Positions 7,980-16,941 of a stretch of DNA of 64,000 bases are shown piece after piece (positions within the stretch are counted from its first letter, which is position 1; the number at the start of each line of letters is the position of its first letter). The stretch lies in contig NZ_JBANET010000004.1 of NCBI RefSeq assembly GCF_037026685.1, positions 1 through 64,000 of the forward strand, written 5' to 3'. Origin of the DNA: Orrella sp037026685 (lineage in GTDB: Bacteria; Pseudomonadota; Gammaproteobacteria; Burkholderiales; Burkholderiaceae_B). The notes beneath the pieces are model-generated. The model was not told where the DNA came from. It did not search any database and saw only the letters and a program-made list of their open reading frames with translations. Made by a program: the position numbers and the translations under genes.

Positions 7980-9596
7980 ATGCAGCAGATTGAGAAAGCA
8001 GGCCTGCGATCCTGCGCAAGCGCGGCGGCAGTGGCGATCCTGGCGTTGGGCCTGCACGGCGGGGCGCAGGCGCAGGACGCAGGGCAGGCGCCCGAGGCCG
8101 ATGCCCGCCGGGTCAACGTCAACGAATACATCGTCCGCGGCAACACCGTGCTGGATGCGGTGGCCATCGAAAACGCCGTCTACCCCTTCCTGGGGCCGGA
8201 CCGCAGCCTGAGCGACATCGAAGGCGCGCGCGATGCGCTGCAGGCCGTCTATCACGAGCGCGGCTACCAGTCGGTCTATGTCGACCTGCCCGAGCAGCAG
8301 GTCACCGGCGGCGTGGTGATCCTGCAGGTGTCCGAGACCAAGGTGGGCCGGGTGCGCGTGGTAGGGGCCCAGTACTATTCACCGCTGGCCATCCGCGACG
8401 AGGTGCCGGCCCTGCAAGAGGGCAAGGTGCCCGACTTCAACCAGGCGCAGGCGGAGCTGGCCGGCCTGAACCAGACCGCCAGCCGCCAGGTCATGCCCAT
8501 CGTGCGCGAGGGCAAGATTCCCGGCACGATGGACGTGGACCTGCGCGTCGAGGACAAGAATCCCTGGACGGCCAGCATCGGCCTGAACAACGACTACAGC
8601 GCCGACACCAAGCGCCTGCGCGCCACCGGCACCCTCGGCTACGACAACCTCTGGCAGCGCGGCCACGCCTTCTCGCTCACATTCTTTACCGCGCCGCAGG
8701 AGACCGACAACGCCAAGGTGTGGTCGGCCTCGTACACGCTGCCCCTGTCCGACCGCTGGAGCCTGCAGTTCTCGGGCTACAAGTCCGACAGCGACGTGGC
8801 CACGGTGGGGGGCACCAACGTGCTGGGCAAGGGCCACTCCATCGGCGCCAGCGTGACCTATACGCTGCCGGCGCAGGGCCCCTGGTACAACTCCTTCACC
8901 TTCGGCCTGGACTACAAGGACTTCGACGAGTCGGTGCAGTTCGGCGGCGACAGCGATGACGTGCCGCTCAAGTATGTGCCGTTCTCGCTGGGCTACAACG
9001 GCTATCGCTATACCGAAAGCGCGCAAAGCTCCCTGGGCCTGACCGTCACGGCCGCCTCGCGCAGCTTCTTCGACATCGGCAGCAGCTCCGAGGAGTTCGA
9101 CGACAAGCGCTACCGCGCCAGCCCCAGCTTCGCCGTGCTCAAGGGCGACGCCACGCATTTGCAGACGCTGCCGCGCGATTGGCAGGTCTTCGGGCGTTCG
9201 GGCTTCCAGATCGCCTCGGGCGCGCTGGTGTCCAACGAGCAGTTCTCGGCCGGCGGCGCCAGCAGCATTCGCGGCTACCTGGCCGCCGAACGCTCGGCCG
9301 ACGACGGCCTGCTCGCCTCGATCGAATTGCGCACGCCTTCGCTGGCGCGCTGGCTGGGCCCGCACGTGAACGAATGGCGCTTCTACACCTTCGCGGAATG
9401 GGCCACCTTGCGCCTGCGCGATCCCCTGCCCGAGCAGGATGCCAGCTTCGACCTTGCCAGCGTGGGCCTGGGCACGCGCATGCAGGTCCTGCAGTGGCTC
9501 TCGGGCAGCCTGGACTGGGGCTATCCGCTCAAGGAAGGTCCCAACACCAAGCGCCACGACCCGCGCCTGAACTTCAACCTTCGCGCCAGCTTTTAA
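7980..9596 (+). CDS. TpsB two-partner-secretion outer-membrane transporter (FhaC/ShlB family)
   Basis: A 538-residue outer-membrane protein that would export the giant exoprotein encoded at 20442. A signal peptide (SAAAVAILALGLHGGAQAQ) precedes POTRA-like repeats (VRGNTVLDAVAIENAVYPF near residue 52 and VGRVRVVGAQYYSPLAIRDEVPAL near 115), then a beta-barrel ending in a terminal Phe. The FhaC-type loop L6 motif is present as SSIRGYLAAERS near residue 430. The length is typical of the family (about 550). The ATG at 7980 is used; the longer reading begins with TTG at 7959. It heads the locus, while its presumed substrate is encoded 10.8 kb downstream, an unusual separation for a TpsB/TpsA pair. 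Confidence 0.92.
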   Translation: MQQIEKAGLRSCASAAAVAILALGLHGGAQAQDAGQAPEADARRVNVNEYIVRGNTVLDAVAIENAVYPFLGPDRSLSDIEGARDALQAVYHERGYQSVYVDLPEQQVTGGVVILQVSETKVGRVRVVGAQYYSPLAIRDEVPALQEGKVPDFNQAQAELAGLNQTASRQVMPIVREGKIPGTMDVDLRVEDKNPWTASIGLNNDYSADTKRLRATGTLGYDNLWQRGHAFSLTFFTAPQETDNAKVWSASYTLPLSDRWSLQFSGYKSDSDVATVGGTNVLGKGHSIGASVTYTLPAQGPWYNSFTFGLDYKDFDESVQFGGDSDDVPLKYVPFSLGYNGYRYTESAQSSLGLTVTAASRSFFDIGSSSEEFDDKRYRASPSFAVLKGDATHLQTLPRDWQVFGRSGFQIASGALVSNEQFSAGGASSIRGYLAAERSADDGLLASIELRTPSLARWLGPHVNEWRFYTFAEWATLRLRDPLPEQDASFDLASVGLGTRMQVLQWLSGSLDWGYPLKEGPNTKRHDPRLNFNLRASF

Positions 9597-9632
9597 CCCC
9601 TCTCGGATGACGGATTTCGGAGTACGACAATC

Positions 9633-11552
9633 ATGCAACGCCTATTCACGCTACTGCTGACCCTCGTGGTCAGCGCCTTGCCGGCCGCCGCCCATGCCTG
9701 GTGGCAGGCCGATTGGAAATACCGCAAGCAGATCTCGGTCGACACCACGCAGGCTGGCGCGGGCATCAACGACCACATCGGCCGCGTGCCCCTGCTGGTG
9801 CGCCTGCACACCGGCAATTTTGTGTTCGACGGCGTGGCCGACAACGGCGCCGACGTGCGCTTCGTGGCCGCCGATGACCGCACCGTGCTCAATCACCAGA
9901 TCGAAAGCTTCGACCCGCTGCTGGGCATGGCCGTGATCTGGGTCGACGTGCCCGAGGTGGCCGGCGCCCAGCGCCAGGACATCTGGATGTACTACGGCAA
10001 CGAGGCCGCCCCGTCCACCGCCAACGGCCAACTGACCTTCGATCCCGACTACACGCTGGTCTATCACTTCAATGGCGCCGCCGAGGCGCCCCCGCGCGAC
10101 AGCACCGGCTACAGCAACCATGCCCAGACGCCGGTCGCCGGCGTGGTCGATGGCGTGATCGGCCGTGCCGCGCAATTTACCGGCGGCGCGCCGCTGATGC
10201 TGCCGTCCTCGCCCTCGCTGGCCATCCCGGCCGCGGGCGCGTTCACCTTCAGCGCCTGGGTGCGCGCCGACCAGCCGGCCGGCGAGCAACTGGTCTATGC
10301 CCGCCGCGATGCCGGCAATTCGCTGCTGATCGGCCTGGCCAGCGGCGTGCCCTTTGTCGAGGTCAACGGCCAGCGCTCGGCGCCCGGCCAGCCCTTGTCG
10401 CCCGCAGCGTGGCAGCACCTGGCCGTGACGGCCGACGGTTCGCAGATCGTCCTCTACGTGAACGGCCGCGCAGCCGCCACCCTGGCTGCCAGCCTGCCGC
10501 CCTTGAGCACCGTGGCCGCCATCGGCGGCGACGTGCCGGGCGCCGCGCCGGCAGCGCCGGCAGCCGCCACGCCCGCCGAGGGCCAGGCCGAGGCCAACCC
10601 CGAGGCCGCGCCGGCCGCCCCGGCCAGCCCCTATACGCCCTTCATCGGCGCCATCGACGAGATCCGCCTGTCCAAGGTCGCGCGCCCCGCCGCGCTCATC
10701 CTGGCCGACGCCACCGCGCAAGGCGCCGAGTCGCGCCTGATCGCGTACGGTGCCGACGAGGAGCAGTCGGGCTTCGGCTTCGGCGGCCTGGGCTTCCTGC
10801 TCAACGCCGTGCCTTTCGATGCCTGGGTGGTGCTGGCCGTGCTGTTCGTGATGATGATCCAGTCCTGGCACATCATGATCACCAAGAACCGCCGCGCCCG
10901 CCGCATCGAGAAGGCCAACGCCGATTTCCGCACCGTCTTCGCCAAGGTGGGCCAGCGCCTGGAGATGCTTGCCGACGACAGCCGCGTGGCCGCCCAGCTC
11001 AAGGATTCCTCGCTGTGGCGCCTGTACGAGGTCGCGGTCAACGAGCTGCGCGTGCGCCGCGAGCAGGGCGCCGACGTGCGCACCATCTCGTCGGCCACCA
11101 TCGAATCCATCCGCGTGTCCATGGACGCCGTGCGCACCAAGGAGCAGCAACTGCTGGGTGCGCGCATGGGCTCGCTGTCCAACGCCATCGCGGGCGGCCC
11201 CTACATCGGCCTGCTGGGCACGGTGCTGGGCATCATGGTGGTGTTCCTGGGTACGGCCATGGCCGGCGACGTGAACATCAACGCGATCGCGCCCGGCATG
11301 GCCGCCGCGCTGCTGGCGACCGCCGCCGGCCTGTTCGTCGCCATCCCGGCGCTGTTTGGCTACAACCGCCTGGTCGGCCGCAACAAGGAAATCAACGCCG
11401 ACATGCGCGTCTTCATGGACGAGTTCATCGCCCGCCTGGCCGAAGTCCACGGCGAATCCGATTACCAGGAAGCCGCGCACAAGGCGCACACGGCCCAGGC
11501 CGTGGCGGGCGACACCCTGCCGCCGGCCGCCACGCCCGCGCCCGCCGTCTAA
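9633..11552 (+). CDS. ExbB/TolQ proton-channel subunit with DUF2341 and LamG periplasmic head
   Basis: A 639-residue fusion. A signal peptide (MQRLFTLLLTLVVSALPAAAHA) is followed by a DUF2341-type beta domain (about 25-140: WWQADWKYRKQISVDT, IWMYYGN). A concanavalin-like LamG domain comes next (about 170-300: FTFSAWVRADQP, WQHLAVTADGSQIVLYVNGRAAA). A first membrane segment lies near 392 (DAWVVLAVLFVMMIQSW), then the MotA/TolQ/ExbB core near 510-600 (GGPYIGLLGTVLGIMVVFLGT, AALLATAAGLFVAIPALFGYN). With ExbD and TonB it should form a PMF-driven complex in the inner membrane. The N-terminal domains would project into the periplasm and could bind glycan or protein. An ordinary ExbB has about 230-300 residues and no such head. 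Confidence 0.9.
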   Translation: MQRLFTLLLTLVVSALPAAAHAWWQADWKYRKQISVDTTQAGAGINDHIGRVPLLVRLHTGNFVFDGVADNGADVRFVAADDRTVLNHQIESFDPLLGMAVIWVDVPEVAGAQRQDIWMYYGNEAAPSTANGQLTFDPDYTLVYHFNGAAEAPPRDSTGYSNHAQTPVAGVVDGVIGRAAQFTGGAPLMLPSSPSLAIPAAGAFTFSAWVRADQPAGEQLVYARRDAGNSLLIGLASGVPFVEVNGQRSAPGQPLSPAAWQHLAVTADGSQIVLYVNGRAAATLAASLPPLSTVAAIGGDVPGAAPAAPAAATPAEGQAEANPEAAPAAPASPYTPFIGAIDEIRLSKVARPAALILADATAQGAESRLIAYGADEEQSGFGFGGLGFLLNAVPFDAWVVLAVLFVMMIQSWHIMITKNRRARRIEKANADFRTVFAKVGQRLEMLADDSRVAAQLKDSSLWRLYEVAVNELRVRREQGADVRTISSATIESIRVSMDAVRTKEQQLLGARMGSLSNAIAGGPYIGLLGTVLGIMVVFLGTAMAGDVNINAIAPGMAAALLATAAGLFVAIPALFGYNRLVGRNKEINADMRVFMDEFIARLAEVHGESDYQEAAHKAHTAQAVAGDTLPPAATPAPAV

Positions 11553-11564
11553 GGAGCAACCGCC

Positions 11565-11978
11565 ATGGCATCCGTATCCAACCTGGATGACGACGACGGC
11601 GCCGTCGACGGCATCAACATCACGCCCCTGGTCGATGTGCTCATGGTCGTGCTGGTCATGTTCATCCTGACGGCGACCGCCCAGGTCGCCGGCATCCAGG
11701 TGAACCTGCCCAAGGCCAGCTCGACGGTGTCGCTGTCGCAGCCCAAGACCAAGGCCATCTCGATCAACGAGGCCGGCCAGGTCTTCCTGGACGCGTATCC
11801 GGTCACCTTGCCCGAGCTGGAGGACCGGCTGCGCACCGAGAAGGCGCTGAACCCGGATTTCCCGGTCATCGTGCGCGGCGACGCCGTCGTGCAGTACCAG
11901 AAAGTGGTCGAGGTTCTGGATCTGCTGCGCCGTCTGGAACTGTCGCAGGTCGGTCTGGTGACCGGCAGGGCGACCTGA
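11565..11978 (+). CDS. exbD: ExbD/TolR biopolymer transport protein
   Basis: A 137-residue protein with one N-terminal membrane segment near residues 22-42 (NITPLVDVLMVVLVMFILTAT). The conserved proton-conducting Asp is in PLVDVLMVVLVMF. The remainder is the periplasmic ExbD domain (PKTKAISINEAGQVFLD, VIVRGDAVVQYQKVVEVLDLLRRLELSQVGLVTG). Length and order are typical. It starts 12 bases after the ExbB fusion and 22 bases before the TonB-like gene, so the three are clearly one operon. Its role is to couple proton flow to TonB. Confidence 0.93.
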   Translation: MASVSNLDDDDGAVDGINITPLVDVLMVVLVMFILTATAQVAGIQVNLPKASSTVSLSQPKTKAISINEAGQVFLDAYPVTLPELEDRLRTEKALNPDFPVIVRGDAVVQYQKVVEVLDLLRRLELSQVGLVTGRAT

Positions 11979-12000
11979 GTAGGCAAACAACGATTCCGCT

Positions 12001-12771
12001 ATGTCGTCGAACAAACCCGAACCGCCCAAGCAGCACGATCCTTCGCGTTCGTCGCTTGCCGATCTGCTCGAGGAGAAGAAGGCGGACAAGCCTTCGCCCC
12101 TGCGTTTCGCCAAGCCGGTGGCCGGCGCGGCCGTGCTCGCCGTGGCCGGCTACTTCCTCTGGCAATGGGCCAACGATATGGCCGGGGTCAAGCGTGACGC
12201 GCCGCAGGTGGCGGCCATCATTCCGCTGCCGCCTCCGCCTCCGCCGCCCCCCGAGCCCGAGAAGCCGCCCGAGCCCGAGCCTCCCAAGGAAGAGGAGGTC
12301 GTCGAGCCCGAACCCGAGCCCGAGCCCACGCCCGTCGAGGAGCCCACCCCGCAGGACGAGGCCCCGCCTTCGCCCGCGGACGACCTGGCCAACCCGATGC
12401 AGATCGACGGCGAGGCCCAGGCCGGCACCGACGCCTTCAACATCGGTGCAGGCAGCGGCGGCGGCATGGCGGGCTCGGGCGGCGGTCGGGTCGGCAACGC
12501 CACCTATGGCCAGTACATGTCCTACGTGCTCGGCAAGATCCTGCGCGAGAACGAAGAGACCCGCAACCTGGCTTTCCGCATGCAGGTGCGGATCTGGCTG
12601 ACGACATCGGGACAGATCTCGCGCGTGGAGCTGGAACGCTCCAGCGGCGATCCCGAGGTCGACGCCAAGGTCATCGCGGCGCTGCGCGCGGTGCCCGCCG
12701 TGGATGAACGCCCGCCTGCTTCCGTGGCCATGCCCATCCGGGCGTCCCTTACGGGCCGCCGGCCCACCTAG
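12001..12771 (+). CDS. TonB-family energy transducer
   Basis: A 256-residue inner-membrane protein. A cytoplasmic N-terminus is followed by a single membrane anchor at about 38-56 (VAGAAVLAVAGYFLWQWA). A long Pro/Glu spacer runs from about 75 to 125, rich in PPPPPPP and EPEPEPEP, and the C-terminal TonB domain occupies about 175-256 (VRIWLTTSGQISRVELERSSGDPEVDAKVIAALRAVP). The spacer can cross the periplasm. In this locus there is no TonB-dependent receptor gene, so its outer-membrane client is not obvious. Candidates are TpsB, the porin, or the stand-alone STN protein at 18065 (inference). Confidence 0.9.
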   Translation: MSSNKPEPPKQHDPSRSSLADLLEEKKADKPSPLRFAKPVAGAAVLAVAGYFLWQWANDMAGVKRDAPQVAAIIPLPPPPPPPPEPEKPPEPEPPKEEEVVEPEPEPEPTPVEEPTPQDEAPPSPADDLANPMQIDGEAQAGTDAFNIGAGSGGGMAGSGGGRVGNATYGQYMSYVLGKILRENEETRNLAFRMQVRIWLTTSGQISRVELERSSGDPEVDAKVIAALRAVPAVDERPPASVAMPIRASLTGRRPT

Positions 12772-12806
12772 ATACCCGACCGATATCCTTACCGGAGTTC
12801 ACGATA

Positions 12807-14549
12807 ATGAAACTGCAACCGACCCGACTGGCCAGCGCCCTGGCCGTCGCCATGGTGCTTGCAACGGGCCCGGCTGGCGCGCAGACGCCGGCGCCGTCGG
12901 ACAATGCCACCATCAACCTGATCCGCCTGCTGGTGCAGCAGGGTGTGCTCAAGCAGGAGCAGGCCGACGCGCTGGTGCGCCAGGCCGAGGCCGAGGCCGC
13001 GCAGGCCCGTGGCGGCGCGGCTGCCGCCGGCGCGGGCGCCGGCGCATCGCTGGCGCAGCCCGGCGACGTGCGGGTGCCGTACATCCCCGCCACGGTACGC
13101 GCCGAGATCCGCGACGAGGTCAAGCAGGAAGTCATGGCGCAGGCCAAGGCCGAGAACTGGGCCCAGCCCAATACCTTCCCCTCGTGGGTGTCGCGCATCA
13201 CGGTCGAGGGCGACGTGCGCGTGCGCAACGAGTCGCGCCTGTTCGACAGCGGCAATAGCAACGAGATCATCAATTTCAACCGCTGGAACGACCGCGGGCC
13301 GATCATGACGCTGGCCGGCAACCAGCAATACCCCAACGACATTCCGTACCTGAACACGCGAGAGGATCGTCGCAACTTGTGGCGCATCCGCGCCCGGCTC
13401 GGCATCAAGGCGCAGATAACCGACAACTGGCTGGCCGGCGTGCGCCTGGCCACGGGCAGCGATGACAGCCCGGTGTCCACTTCCGACACGCTGGGCAACA
13501 GCATGGGCAAGAAGGACATCTGGCTGGACCAGGCCTACGTCACCTGGCGCGCCGCCGACTGGGCCAGCGCCACGGCCGGCCGCGCGGCCAATCCCTTCGA
13601 GTCCACCGACCTGCTGTACTCGGGCGACCTGAACTTCGACGGCATCTCGGCGGCCTTCCAGCGACCCTTGCCCGGCCGCCCGGTGAACCTGTTCGCCAAC
13701 GTCGGCGCCTTCGTGCTGGATTACTCGAACAACGAAGGCACCTATTACCAGGAAGAAGGCAAGAGCGAGAACAAGTGGCTGTTCGGCGCACAGATCGGCG
13801 CCGACTGGAAGATCGACAACGACAATTCGCTGCGCGGCGCGCTGGCCTACTACCATTTCGACAACATCACGGGCCAGCGCTCCTCGCCCTGCGTGCTGTT
13901 GTCCAGCGGCGACGTCTGCAGCACCGACTGGTCGCGTCCCTCGTTCATGCAGAAGGGCAATACCTTGTTCCTGCTGCGCGATATCGTCCATAACTCGCCC
14001 GACATGGACAACTGGAACGAATGGCACTACGTTGGCCTGGCTTCCAAGTTCAACCTGCTGGACGTGAACCTGCGCTGGGATACCCGCGTGTTCAACGGCA
14101 TGGGCCTGCGCCTGGCGGGCAACTACGTGCGCAACCTGGCCTACAACAACCGCAAGATGGTCAACCGCGCCGGCGGCCTGGATAACGTCGCGACGAACGT
14201 GGAGTTCGACAGCACGGATCCGAACAATCCGGTCGCCACGGGCGTCAAGAGCGGCGCCAATGCCTGGATGCTGCAGGCCACGCTGGGCAACGGCTTCGGC
14301 TTGCGCGACAAGGGCGACTGGATGGCCTTCGTGGGCTACAAGTACATCCAGCCGGACGCCATGCCCGACGCCTACAACGACTCCACCTTCCATCTGGGCG
14401 GCACCAACGCGCAGGGCTACTACCTGGGCGGCGGCTACGCGATCGACAAGAACATCTTCGCGCAGCTGCGCTGGAGCAGCTCGAAGGAGATCTACGGCGC
14501 GCCGCTGTCGATCGACGTCCTGCAGTTCGAAGTCAACGCACGGTTCTGA
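12807..14549 (+). CDS. putative outer-membrane porin (Porin_5-like)
   Basis: A 580-residue protein. It has a signal peptide (ending GPAGAQ, about residue 26) and a short helical N-terminal segment (LLVQQGVLKQEQADALVRQAEAEAAQA) that may be periplasmic. A long beta-rich domain of alternating aromatic strands ends in Arg-Phe, the usual outer-membrane insertion signal. Motifs such as ITVEGDVRVRNESRLF, WRIRARLGIKAQITDNWLAGVRLATGS and GRAANPFESTDLLYSGDLNFDGI match the putative porin family often found beside TPS/TonB loci. It is 35 bases downstream of TonB. It could be a substrate channel or a docking partner for the exoprotein; the substrate is unknown. Confidence 0.82.
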   Translation: MKLQPTRLASALAVAMVLATGPAGAQTPAPSDNATINLIRLLVQQGVLKQEQADALVRQAEAEAAQARGGAAAAGAGAGASLAQPGDVRVPYIPATVRAEIRDEVKQEVMAQAKAENWAQPNTFPSWVSRITVEGDVRVRNESRLFDSGNSNEIINFNRWNDRGPIMTLAGNQQYPNDIPYLNTREDRRNLWRIRARLGIKAQITDNWLAGVRLATGSDDSPVSTSDTLGNSMGKKDIWLDQAYVTWRAADWASATAGRAANPFESTDLLYSGDLNFDGISAAFQRPLPGRPVNLFANVGAFVLDYSNNEGTYYQEEGKSENKWLFGAQIGADWKIDNDNSLRGALAYYHFDNITGQRSSPCVLLSSGDVCSTDWSRPSFMQKGNTLFLLRDIVHNSPDMDNWNEWHYVGLASKFNLLDVNLRWDTRVFNGMGLRLAGNYVRNLAYNNRKMVNRAGGLDNVATNVEFDSTDPNNPVATGVKSGANAWMLQATLGNGFGLRDKGDWMAFVGYKYIQPDAMPDAYNDSTFHLGGTNAQGYYLGGGYAIDKNIFAQLRWSSSKEIYGAPLSIDVLQFEVNARF

Positions 14550-14553
14550 CATC

Positions 14554-15297
14554 ATGATGACGCGAAAATCTCAGCCTACCGGCCTGCGTCCGGCGTCCAA
14601 GTGTTCCGGACCCGCCTGGCGCCAGCCCGCGCTGCGCCAGGCGGCCTGGGCGCTCAAGGCCACGGCCGCGGCCATGGCCGCCTTGCTGGCGACGCATCCG
14701 GCGCATGGCCAAAGCATGGAAGAGCGCTTGCGCACGCAGCTGCGCGCCACGACGCAGCAGCTGCAGCAATTGCAGAGCGAGCAGGCGCAGACCAACGCCG
14801 CGCGCGCCGCCGCCGAGGCGCAGCGCGATGCGGCCCAGAAAGAGCTCGAGCAGCTGCGCGCGCAGCTGGGCAAGGCCCAAGGGCAGGCCGAGCAGCTTGC
14901 CCAGCAGCAGGATGCCGTGCTGGCCAGCGCCAATTCGCAGATCGCCGCCGCCCATACGCAGCTGGGCAAGTTCAAGGACGCCTACGACGAACTGCTGGCC
15001 ATGGCGCGCGCGCGCGAAGCCGAGCGCGTGCAGCTGGGCGCCTCGCTCAAGGAGCGCGACGAGCAGCTGCAGACCTGCATGGCCAAGAACGAGGAGCTGT
15101 ATGCCGCCGGCAAGGAAGTGCTGGCCGCCTACGAGTCGTTCAGCACCGCCGACCTGATCGCCCTGCGCCAGCCTTTTTCGCAGAAGGCCCGCGTGATGTT
15201 CGATGAGAAGGCGCAGGCCTACGGCGACAAGCTCTATGACGGCAAATACGACCCGCGCATGACGCCGCAAACCGGCTCGCAAGCGGCACAGCAATGA
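14554..15297 (+). CDS. periplasmic coiled-coil protein of unknown function
   Basis: A 247-residue protein with a long N-terminal region and a hydrophobic export segment (AAWALKATAAAMAALLATHPAHGQ, about 28-51). A continuous heptad-rich coiled coil follows (about 55-165: LRATTQQLQQLQSEQAQ, AQKELEQLRAQLGKAQGQAEQL), then a short C-terminal part with one Cys (LQTCMAKNEELYAAGKEVLAAYE). It begins four bases after the porin stop. Coiled-coil periplasmic proteins of this type occur next to TPS/ExbB loci and could bridge inner- and outer-membrane parts. No catalytic motif is visible. Confidence 0.72.
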   Translation: MMTRKSQPTGLRPASKCSGPAWRQPALRQAAWALKATAAAMAALLATHPAHGQSMEERLRTQLRATTQQLQQLQSEQAQTNAARAAAEAQRDAAQKELEQLRAQLGKAQGQAEQLAQQQDAVLASANSQIAAAHTQLGKFKDAYDELLAMARAREAERVQLGASLKERDEQLQTCMAKNEELYAAGKEVLAAYESFSTADLIALRQPFSQKARVMFDEKAQAYGDKLYDGKYDPRMTPQTGSQAAQQ

Positions 15298-15367
15298 CCT
15301 GCGCGCCTGCCGGCAAGCCGCTCCATCCGGGGCGGCGCCGGCGGCGCCCGACCCTTACGGAAACGAC

Positions 15368-15910
15368 ATGACCGAAACCACGCTGATTCAATCCATTGGT
15401 CCCGCCCGCCTGCAGGAACTGCTGCAAAGCGTAGGCTACCGAGTCACCTTGTCCGAGCAGAACGGCCTGGTGCAGCTGCTCAGCGCCACCCAGGGCATCG
15501 GCTTTGCGGTGCGCATGGGCAACCCCGCCCAGCAGCAGGGCGAGTTCGTCGACTACACGCTCAGCTGCGCGCTGCGCGTGCAGGGCGAACTGCCCGCCGG
15601 GCTGGTCGAGAACTGGAACGTCGCCAAGCGCTTTGCCCGGCTGACCCAGCAGGGCGTGTTCCTGGTCCTGGAGATGGACGTGATCCTGGCCGGCGGCGTC
15701 AGCGAAAACTACCTGCGCGCCACGACCGAGCTGTGGGACCGTCTGCTGCAGGAGTTCGTCCTGTTCCTGCGCCAGTACGCCGCCCAGGCGGCGCAGCAGG
15801 CCGGACAGGCTGCCGAGGGCGATGCTGCGGCGGCCGATGACGCGGCGACCGAGACCGGCGCCACGGCCGGCGAGACCGAAGTGGCGGCCGCCGAGGCCGG
15901 CAAGGCCTGA
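15368..15910 (+). CDS. YbjN-like protein
   Basis: A 180-residue protein without a signal peptide. The core of about 130 residues (LQELLQSVGYRVTLSEQNGLVQLLSATQGIGFAVRMGN, then ENWNVAKRFARLTQQGVFLVLEMDVILAGGVSENYLRATTELWDRLLQEF) matches YbjN/bacterial sensory transduction regulators, which share the fold of type III secretion chaperones. The C-terminal 45 residues are an Ala/Glu-rich tail. Within a secretion locus a cytosolic chaperone-like role towards the exoprotein or its machinery is reasonable, but it is only inferred from the fold and position. Confidence 0.75.
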   Translation: MTETTLIQSIGPARLQELLQSVGYRVTLSEQNGLVQLLSATQGIGFAVRMGNPAQQQGEFVDYTLSCALRVQGELPAGLVENWNVAKRFARLTQQGVFLVLEMDVILAGGVSENYLRATTELWDRLLQEFVLFLRQYAAQAAQQAGQAAEGDAAAADDAATETGATAGETEVAAAEAGKA

Positions 15911-15954
15911 TAGGGCCGGCCGCAACGGTGCGACATCATCAGGAGTCATACGAA

Positions 15955-16941
15955 GTGACCGACAAAGCCATGCCGCGCACGCTGCGCACCCTGGGAGCCC
16001 TGGCGGTCATGCTGGCGGCGGCCGCCTGCGACAAGGGCAGCCAGGCCCAGACCGAGGTTCCTGCCAAGGCGCCCGCCGCCGCGGCGCCGGCCACGGCCCA
16101 GCCCTCGGCAGCCACCCAGGATCCGCCGCTGGCGACGCTGGGCGCCGTCAGCGTGCCGCGCAGCGAGATCGAGAACCTGCTGCGCGCCTTGCCGCCGGCG
16201 CAGCGCGAGCAGTTGCAGGCCGACCGCAGCGAACTGGATCGCATCATCCGAGCCCGGCTGGCCGAGAAGGCGCTGGTGGCCGAGGCCCGGGCCCAGGGCT
16301 GGAACGAACGCGAGGCGGTCCGCCGGGCGCTCGAGGCGGCGCAGGAGCAAGTGCTGCTGCGCAGCTACCTGGACTCGGTCAGCGAGCCGCCCGACAGCTA
16401 TCCCTCCGAGGCCGAGTTGCAGGCGGCCTACGAACAGAACAAGGACCGTTTCGTTCAGCCTGCGAGCTACCGCATCAGCCAGATCTTCCTGGCGGCGCCG
16501 TATGGCGATGCCGAGGCGGTGGCGCAGGCGCGCAAGCAGGCCGCCGATCTTGCCAGGCGCGCCAATGCGCCCAAGGCGGATTTTGCCGCCCTGGCCAAGG
16601 AGCATTCGCAAGATGCCGCCTCGGCTGCACGCGGGGGCGACAACGGCTTCGTGCCGCTGCCCCAGCTGGTGCCCGAGCTGCGCGGCATCGTGCAGGGCAT
16701 GAAGGTCGGCCAGGTGAGCGACCCGGTGCAGCTGCCCGCCGGCTTTCACATCCTGAAGCTGGTGGACGTGCGCGAAGCGCGTACCGCGCCCTTGACCGAA
16801 GTGCAGGTGCAGTTGCGCAACGCCTTGCGCGCCCAGCGGCAGGAGCAGGCCGCCCGCGCTTATCTGGAGGGACTGGTCAATGCAGGTACAGTCAGTATCG
16901 ACGGCAAGGCAGTCAATGCGGCCTTCGAGGCGGTCAAGTAG
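15955..16941 (+). CDS. parvulin-type peptidyl-prolyl isomerase (SurA/PrsA-like)
   Basis: A 328-residue exported folding factor. A signal peptide ends in AAAACDKG (about residue 23), which could be a lipobox, although the -3 residue is Ala rather than Leu. A SurA-type helical N-domain follows (SVPRSEIENLLRALP, LDRIIRARLAEKALVAEARAQGW). The rotamase domain lies at about 165-270 (ISQIFLAAPYG, KADFAALAKEHSQD, DNGFVPLPQLVPEL, PAGFHILKLVDV). The GTG at 15955 is chosen because AGGAG lies nine bases upstream. It would assist folding of the porin, TpsB or the exoprotein in transit. Its 3' end overlaps the next gene by 62 bases. Confidence 0.87.
   Translation: MTDKAMPRTLRTLGALAVMLAAAACDKGSQAQTEVPAKAPAAAAPATAQPSAATQDPPLATLGAVSVPRSEIENLLRALPPAQREQLQADRSELDRIIRARLAEKALVAEARAQGWNEREAVRRALEAAQEQVLLRSYLDSVSEPPDSYPSEAELQAAYEQNKDRFVQPASYRISQIFLAAPYGDAEAVAQARKQAADLARRANAPKADFAALAKEHSQDAASAARGGDNGFVPLPQLVPELRGIVQGMKVGQVSDPVQLPAGFHILKLVDVREARTAPLTEVQVQLRNALRAQRQEQAARAYLEGLVNAGTVSIDGKAVNAAFEAVK

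Noticed and set aside
12150..12503. Minus-strand Gly/Ser-rich frame opposite tonB
   Set aside because: It is the complement of the proline-rich spacer of TonB; it has low complexity and no ribosome site.
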